A stretch of 18,204 nucleotides of DNA from Actinomycetes bacterium (GTDB taxonomy: Bacteria; Actinomycetota; Actinomycetes; Mycobacteriales; Micromonosporaceae). The notes below the pieces were generated by a model that searched no databases, was not told the DNA's origin, and worked only from the letters and a program-made list of their open reading frames with translations. The stretch spans positions 1-18,204 of the forward strand of contig JAJYSW010000039.1 of NCBI GenBank assembly GCA_021793335.1, given 5' to 3'. The stretch's first letter is position 1; every line of letters begins with the position of its first letter. The position numbers and the translations under genes are program-made. This document shows positions 14,059 to 18,204 of this stretch, one piece after another.

Positions 14059-15630
14059 TCAGCGGAGCGCAGGCCCCGAGCGGGACTCCGGCAGCGAGGC
14101 CAAGAGCGCTTCGCTGGCCTTCCCGAGAGCCGCGACACGCTCAGCCCGTTCGGCCTCGGCTTCCCGGACGGCGTCCTTCGCGTGTTCCACCTCGGTGCGC
14201 AACCGTGCGATCTGCCGTTCGCAGTGCTCCCGATTCATCGCCTGCTCGTCCCCGCTCTTGCGGTAGAGCCACAGCGGCACCGCCGTACCGATGAGGCACA
14301 GCACCGCCAGCGGCCACGGTCCCCCGAGCGCCGGGATCAGCACCGCCAGGCCGAGGAACGCGAACGCGGTGACGAGCAGCGGCTTCGAGGGCCCCGCCAG
14401 GCTCATGTTCTGTTCGATGCGCCGCTCGGCCGCTTCGAGCTCGGCTGCGTCGTGGCCGTCGCGCCCGACCGTGATCTTCGAGCCGACTCGTTTGACGACC
14501 CGCGTGATCGGATCCAGCGTCTCGGGCGTCTCGCCCAGCCGCTCGACGCACGAGCGCAGCAGCGGCGCGGCCAATTCGAGCGCGATCGCCCGCAGCGCCG
14601 GCGCACCGTCGGGGTCGAGCAGGTCTCGGCGCACCAGAGCCGCGACCGTGCCCGCCGAATCGGCCCACGCAGGATGGGAGCGCTGGAGCCGGTCCTCGGG
14701 CAGGTGCAGTTCCTCCATCGCCTCCACCAGCGGCAGCTCGGCGGGACTGGGCTCCTCGATGAGCTCTTGGAGGTACTGCCGCCAGCGCTCATCGGGCTCG
14801 ACCGCCACTTCCGGGGCCCGCGGCGCCTCGGCGGCCAGCAGGTGCCCGCGCAGCCGCTCGAACGCCTCGGCTTCGGACGGCGAGGCGGCATCGCCGCCGC
14901 CGAACGTCAGGATCGCCCGGTCCCAGGCATGCAGTTCCTCTTCGTCGAAAGCCTCGGGATCGAACAGGGCCGCGAGACGTTCGCGCAGCAGCGCCTCGGC
15001 GCTCGGACCGAACTCGCCGAGTGCCGCGTGCTCCCACAGCGTCCGCCATCCGGCCGCGACCTCGCCGGGCTCGCTCAGCCCCAGGTCGGTCGGCTCGCCC
15101 AGCAGCCGCAGCGCCGAGGCGTCGATGAAGGCCGGCTGATCGAAGCACAGGGCCACGGCGAGGGTGAACAGCTCCGAGCGGACGGCGTCGCGTTCACGGG
15201 CCAGCTCCAGGCTCGTGCCCAGGTCCGCGAACGGGCCGGAGACGGCCCCGCTGCGGGTCACCAGTCGCAGGAGTGCCACGGCCGCGGGCGGCAGCCAGTA
15301 GCCCGGCACGTCCTCGACGTCGGGGGCGACGGCGGGCAGTCCACCGGCCAGCGCCCGGAACGGCCTGCGGATCGCCTGGCGCGCCGCGTGCTCGTCGAAC
15401 TCGATCAGCTGGAAGCGCAGGTCGGTCCATTCGAGGATGGTCTCGATGCGGTCCGAGACGGAGCTGAGCTTGGAATCGACCTGTTTGAGCCCGCTGGAGA
15501 ATTCTGCGCGAGCCTCGCGCAGGCGACGCTGCTGGAACTGCCTCTCGGCCTCGATCTCCTGATCGAGCTCGTTGATGGCCCTGGTCTGGGACCAGTCGGA
15601 ATCCCAGTTCCAATGGCTCACGCGGGTCAT
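14059..15630 (-). CDS. Unrecognised 523-residue protein with coiled coils and two membrane segments
   Basis: I do not recognise the family. The ATG at 15630 has GGAG 8 nt upstream; an upstream in-frame start at 15723 would add Arg-rich sequence and is less likely. Residues 15-70 (ELDQEIEAERQFQQRRLREARAEF...LKQVDSKLSSVSDRIETI) look like a coiled coil. Residues 95-400 are helical, Leu/Ala/Glu-rich and Cys-poor. Two adjacent hydrophobic segments (about 416-436 and 438-456) form a hairpin, and a charged coiled-coil tail (466-515) follows. The likely topology is both long ends on the cytoplasmic side. No catalytic motif is visible. It lies between ilvD and the GGDEF-EAL gene on the same strand with sizeable gaps to both, so an operon link is doubtful. 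Confidence 0.88.
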   Translation of the reverse strand: MTRVSHWNWDSDWSQTRAINELDQEIEAERQFQQRRLREARAEFSSGLKQVDSKLSSVSDRIETILEWTDLRFQLIEFDEHAARQAIRRPFRALAGGLPAVAPDVEDVPGYWLPPAAVALLRLVTRSGAVSGPFADLGTSLELARERDAVRSELFTLAVALCFDQPAFIDASALRLLGEPTDLGLSEPGEVAAGWRTLWEHAALGEFGPSAEALLRERLAALFDPEAFDEEELHAWDRAILTFGGGDAASPSEAEAFERLRGHLLAAEAPRAPEVAVEPDERWRQYLQELIEEPSPAELPLVEAMEELHLPEDRLQRSHPAWADSAGTVAALVRRDLLDPDGAPALRAIALELAAPLLRSCVERLGETPETLDPITRVVKRVGSKITVGRDGHDAAELEAAERRIEQNMSLAGPSKPLLVTAFAFLGLAVLIPALGGPWPLAVLCLIGTAVPLWLYRKSGDEQAMNREHCERQIARLRTEVEHAKDAVREAEAERAERVAALGKASEALLASLPESRSGPALR

Positions 15631-15689
15631 GGGTTCACTCCAAGGGGCGAGGGGACGGCGGGCGTCCTCATTGTGGCCCGAGCGCGCAA

Positions 15690-15719
15690 ACGGCCGGGCC
15701 CGAGACCGGGCCCGACCGT
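15690..15719 (-). terminator. Probable terminator downstream of ilvD
   Basis: ACGG-c-CGGGCCC (15690-15701) pairs with GGGCCCG-a-CCGT (15708-15719): 11 bp with one mismatch and a 6-nt loop, followed on the minus strand by TTTGCG. It lies about 175 bp past the ilvD stop, in the 264-bp gap before the 523-residue gene. A second, looser pair (GAGCCCT 15745-15751, AGGGCTC 15804-15810) lies between it and ilvD; nothing else is seen in this gap. Confidence 0.6.
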
Positions 15720-15894
15720 GCACAGGAAACCGGGGTCGGTTTAAGAGCCCTGGAGGGGCGCTGTCCGATCCGTTCGCCCGCCCGCTGCGGTGTCGGGCCT
15801 CTCAGGGCTCGGTGCTGGACCGGGAAGGTCCTCCGCCTTGCGAGCGAGTGAACGGACCCGGACGCCACCTCGCTCCGAGTCTTCGCATCAGGTT

Positions 15895-17739
15895 CTAGTC
15901 GACCTTGCGGACGGCGCCGTCGCTGGCCGGGGTGGCCATCGAGGCGTAGGCGCGCAGGGCCGCGCTGACCTTCCGGTCGCGGTCCACCGGGCTGAAAGGC
16001 CGCTCGCGTTTCTCTTGGGTCACTCGCCGCTCGGCCAGCGTCGCGTCGTCGACCTTGAGTTCGATGCGCCTGGCGGGGATGTCGATCTCGATGATGTCGC
16101 CGTTCTCGACCAGGCCGATGACGCCGCCGCCGGCCGCCTCGGGGCTGATGTGCCCGATCGACAGGCCCGAGGTGCCGCCGGAGAAGCGGCCGTCGGTGAT
16201 GAGCGCGCACTTGCGTCCCAGCCCGCGCCCCTTGAGGAACGAGGTCGGGTACAGCATCTCCTGCATGCCCGGCCCGCCCTTGGGGCCCTCATAGCGGATG
16301 ACGACGACCTCGCCTTCCTTGACGGACTTGTTCAGGATGCCGGTGACCGCGTCGTCCTGGGACTCGAAGACGTGCGCGGGACCGGAGAAGGTCAGGTTCT
16401 CCTCGGGGACGCCCGCGGTCTTGACGACGCAGCCGTCTTCGGCGAGGTTGCCGAACAGGACGGCCAGGCCGCCGTCGACGGTATAGGCGTGCTCGACCGA
16501 GCGGATGCAGCCGTTCTCGGCATCGGTGTCCAGCGATCCCCAGCGGTTCTGCGTCGAGAACGCCTTGGTGGTGCGGACGCCTCCGGGCGCGGCATGGAAC
16601 AGTTCGACGGCCTCTTCCGAGGGGTGCTCACTGCGGATGTCCCATTTACCGAGCCATTCGGTGAGCGTCGGCGAGTGGACGGCGTGGACGTCCTCGTGCA
16701 GCAGGCCGCCACGGTGGAGTTCACCGAGGATGGCCGGAATGCCGCCGGCCCGGTGGACGTCCTCCATGTGGTACTCCTGCGAGTTCGGAGCGACCTTGGA
16801 GACGCACGGGACGCGGCGCGAGACCGCGTCGATGTCGGACACGGAGAAGTCCAGGCCGGCCTCGCGGGCGGCGGCCAGCAGGTGGAGGATCGTGTTCGTG
16901 GACCCGCCCATGGCGACGTCGAGCGCCATGGCGTTCTCGAACGCGTTGTGCGTGGCGATGTTGCGCGGCAGGACCGATTCGTCGTCCTGCTCGTAGTAGC
17001 GGCGGCACAGGTCCATGACGACGCGGCCGGCCTCGGTGAACAGGGCCTTGCGGGCGGCGTGGGTGGCGAGCGTGGAGCCGTTGCCCGGCAGGGACAGACC
17101 GATGGCCTCGGTGAGGCAGTTCATGGAGTTGGCGGTGAACATGCCCGAGCAGGAGCCGCAGGTCGGGCAGGCCTCTGCCTCCATGCGGCCGAGTTCGGCA
17201 TCGGAGACGCTGTCGTCGGCGGCGGCGACCATCGGGTTGATGAGGTCGAGCTTGCGGGTGACGACGCCGTCGGTGTCGACGGTCTTGCCCGCTTCCATGG
17301 GGCCGCCGGAGACGAAGACCACGGGGATGTTCAGGCGCAGCGCGGCCATGAACATGCCGGGCGTGATCTTGTCGCAGTTGGAGATGCAGACCAGGGCGTC
17401 GGCGCAGTGGGCGTTGACCATGTACTCGACGGAGTCGGCGATGATCTCGCGGCTGGGCAGCGAGTAGAGCATCCCGTCGTGGCCCATGGCGATGCCGTCG
17501 TCGACGGCGATGGTGTGGAACTCCTTGGAGACGCCGCCGGCCTCGGCGATGGCCTCGGCGACGATGTCGCCCATGTCCTTGAGGTGGACGTGGCCGGGCA
17601 CGAACTGCGTATAGGAGTTGGCGATGGCCACGATCGGCTTGCCGAAGTCCGAATCGGTCATGCCGGTGGCGCGCCACAGCGCGCGGGCTCCGGCCATCTG
17701 TCGGCCGTGCGTGGAAGTGCGTGAACGAAGCGCTGGCAT
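15895..17739 (-). CDS. ilvD: Dihydroxy-acid dehydratase
   Basis: 614 residues, normal length. It dehydrates 2,3-dihydroxy-isovalerate and -methylvalerate to the 2-keto acids before valine and isoleucine, using an Fe-S cluster. Conserved features: cluster cysteine C122 in the NCDKITPGM motif, C191/C194/C197 in CPTCGSCSGMFTANSMNCLTEA, GGSTNTILHLLA, and the C-terminal DGRFSGGTSGLSIGHISPEAA. I start at the ATG at 17739 (MPALRSRTSTHGRQMAGARAL), the conserved N-terminus; an ATG at 17775 would add 12 atypical residues. There is no Shine-Dalgarno, and a -10-like hexamer 6 nt upstream suggests a leaderless mRNA. It serves the same pathway as ilvBNC but has its own promoter and terminator. Confidence 0.97.
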   Translation of the reverse strand: MPALRSRTSTHGRQMAGARALWRATGMTDSDFGKPIVAIANSYTQFVPGHVHLKDMGDIVAEAIAEAGGVSKEFHTIAVDDGIAMGHDGMLYSLPSREIIADSVEYMVNAHCADALVCISNCDKITPGMFMAALRLNIPVVFVSGGPMEAGKTVDTDGVVTRKLDLINPMVAAADDSVSDAELGRMEAEACPTCGSCSGMFTANSMNCLTEAIGLSLPGNGSTLATHAARKALFTEAGRVVMDLCRRYYEQDDESVLPRNIATHNAFENAMALDVAMGGSTNTILHLLAAAREAGLDFSVSDIDAVSRRVPCVSKVAPNSQEYHMEDVHRAGGIPAILGELHRGGLLHEDVHAVHSPTLTEWLGKWDIRSEHPSEEAVELFHAAPGGVRTTKAFSTQNRWGSLDTDAENGCIRSVEHAYTVDGGLAVLFGNLAEDGCVVKTAGVPEENLTFSGPAHVFESQDDAVTGILNKSVKEGEVVVIRYEGPKGGPGMQEMLYPTSFLKGRGLGRKCALITDGRFSGGTSGLSIGHISPEAAGGGVIGLVENGDIIEIDIPARRIELKVDDATLAERRVTQEKRERPFSPVDRDRKVSAALRAYASMATPASDGAVRKVD

Positions 17740-17745
17740 GCAGCA

Positions 17746-17775
17746 AGTCTGCCACGTTCCAGATCCCGGGACCAA
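17746..17775 (-). promoter_or_regulatory. Candidate ilvD promoter, leaderless geometry
   Basis: On the minus strand, TTGGTC (17775-17770) and CAGACT (17751-17746) are 18 nt apart, and the ATG follows the -10 after exactly 6 nt. Both hexamers depart from consensus. No leader peptide or attenuator is seen, unlike ilvB. Confidence 0.4.
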
Positions 17776-17797
17776 TCGCCCGTACCGTAGGACACTT

Positions 17798-18204
17798 TCA
17801 GGTTCTCGGTGGGAGCGGCCCCGAAAAGCGCTCGTTCCGGTTCAGGACGGGAGCGGAGACCGCGGCGAAGACGACGAGCAGGGGCCTCGCCTCAATGGTT
17901 CGGGCCGGACCGGTCCGGTGGCCGGTCCACGTGCACGGGCACCGGGCAGACCTCGGCGCAGCGCCGTCGAGTCCGGTCACGGTGCCGAGGTGTTCGGGCC
18001 CCGGGTCTCGGAACGCCGAAGCGAACGCGTCCACCCCGGTCTGCCAGGGCAGGTCGATGCGCAGGCCCTCGATCGGCGCCGATGCCGAGCCCACCAGAAC
18101 GGGGGCGGGCGGGGGTGCATCGGGCGCTGTCCCGGCCGCGACCGAGCGAAGTGAGCGACTGACGCACCGGCGGCTGCGGAGCCGGGCCCCGCAGGCGCTC
18201 AGAA
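17798..18204 (-). CDS. Doubtful partial ORF open to the right edge
   Basis: One minus-strand frame is open from the window edge to a TGA at 17798 (135 residues visible) with mostly G/C third positions. The part at about 18110-17965 (VLVGSASAPIEGLRIDLPWQ and following DAFASAFRDPGPEHLGTVTGLDG) reads like protein, but the C-terminal part is Arg/Thr/Pro-rich and looks non-coding. LSACG at the very edge resembles a lipobox, which would place a lipoprotein start just outside the window, but this is a five-residue match. No family is recognised. If it is not a gene, 17740-18204 is a 465-bp intergenic region holding only the ilvD promoter, a 14-bp palindrome (CCGGACCGGTCCGG, 17905-17918) and a GAGCGAAGTGAGCG motif near 18144. 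Confidence 0.3.
   Translation of the reverse strand, partial: LSACGARLRSRRCVSRSLRSVAAGTAPDAPPPAPVLVGSASAPIEGLRIDLPWQTGVDAFASAFRDPGPEHLGTVTGLDGAAPRSARCPCTWTGHRTGPARTIEARPLLVVFAAVSAPVLNRNERFSGPLPPRT

Noticed and set aside
13900..15744. 614-codon plus-strand open frame opposite the 523-residue gene
   Set aside because: Arg/Gln-rich product typical of antisense frames; the minus-strand frame has a Shine-Dalgarno, membrane segments and coiled coils.
15790..17724. 644-codon plus-strand open frame across ilvD
   Set aside because: Antisense shadow of ilvD with no recognisable domain.

Overview
The window is chromosomal DNA from a high-GC actinobacterium. The evidence is strong G/C third-position bias in every confident gene, an XRE/DUF5753 regulator paired with a DUF397 gene, a DUF1707 membrane protein, and an ilvBNC operon with an actinobacterial-type attenuator. 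The genus cannot be fixed from the sequence. Nothing here looks like an integrated element or CRISPR array; most of the window is core metabolism with short accessory cassettes between.

Layout, left to right. (1) 1-3035: a SAM methyltransferase cut by the window edge (-), a DUF1707/DUF4190 membrane protein (+), the tRNA methylthiotransferase miaB (-, tail to tail with the previous gene, stop codons overlapping), and a 107-residue Cys-containing protein (-) with its own intrinsic terminator. (2) 3036-4442: a divergent regulatory cassette, an XRE-type regulator with a DUF397 partner 2 bp downstream, preceded by a 20-bp imperfect palindrome and closed by a hairpin shared with the converging gene. 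(3) 4458-6226: an aldo/keto reductase and a divergent TetR regulator with an inverted repeat between them; the tetR leader carries a 9-codon ORF overlapping the tetR start. (4) 6243-6905: a HicA-HicB toxin-antitoxin pair with repeated CTAGAG/CTCTAG half-sites in its promoter. (5) 7080-10898: the ilvB-ilvN-ilvC operon (-), with promoter, a leader peptide ending in Leu/Val/Ile codons, an attenuator terminator, and an unreported-looking 41-codon ORF exactly filling the ilvB-ilvN gap. (6) 10978-15630: a ten-segment membrane GGDEF-EAL protein and an unrecognised 523-residue membrane/coiled-coil protein. (7) 15895-17739: ilvD, then a right-hand flank with one doubtful partial ORF.

How it works together: IlvBN makes acetolactate or acetohydroxybutyrate, IlvC isomerises and reduces it, and IlvD dehydrates the product to the 2-keto acid precursors of valine, isoleucine and leucine. 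ilvBNC appears controlled by ribosome-mediated attenuation; ilvD is separately transcribed about 5 kb upstream on the same strand. The three small regulatory cassettes (XRE/DUF397, AKR/TetR, HicAB) each have a palindromic candidate operator beside their promoters. Several starts (miaB, the ilvB leader peptide, ilvD) have a -10-like hexamer exactly 6 nt before the start codon and no usable Shine-Dalgarno, suggesting leaderless mRNAs.
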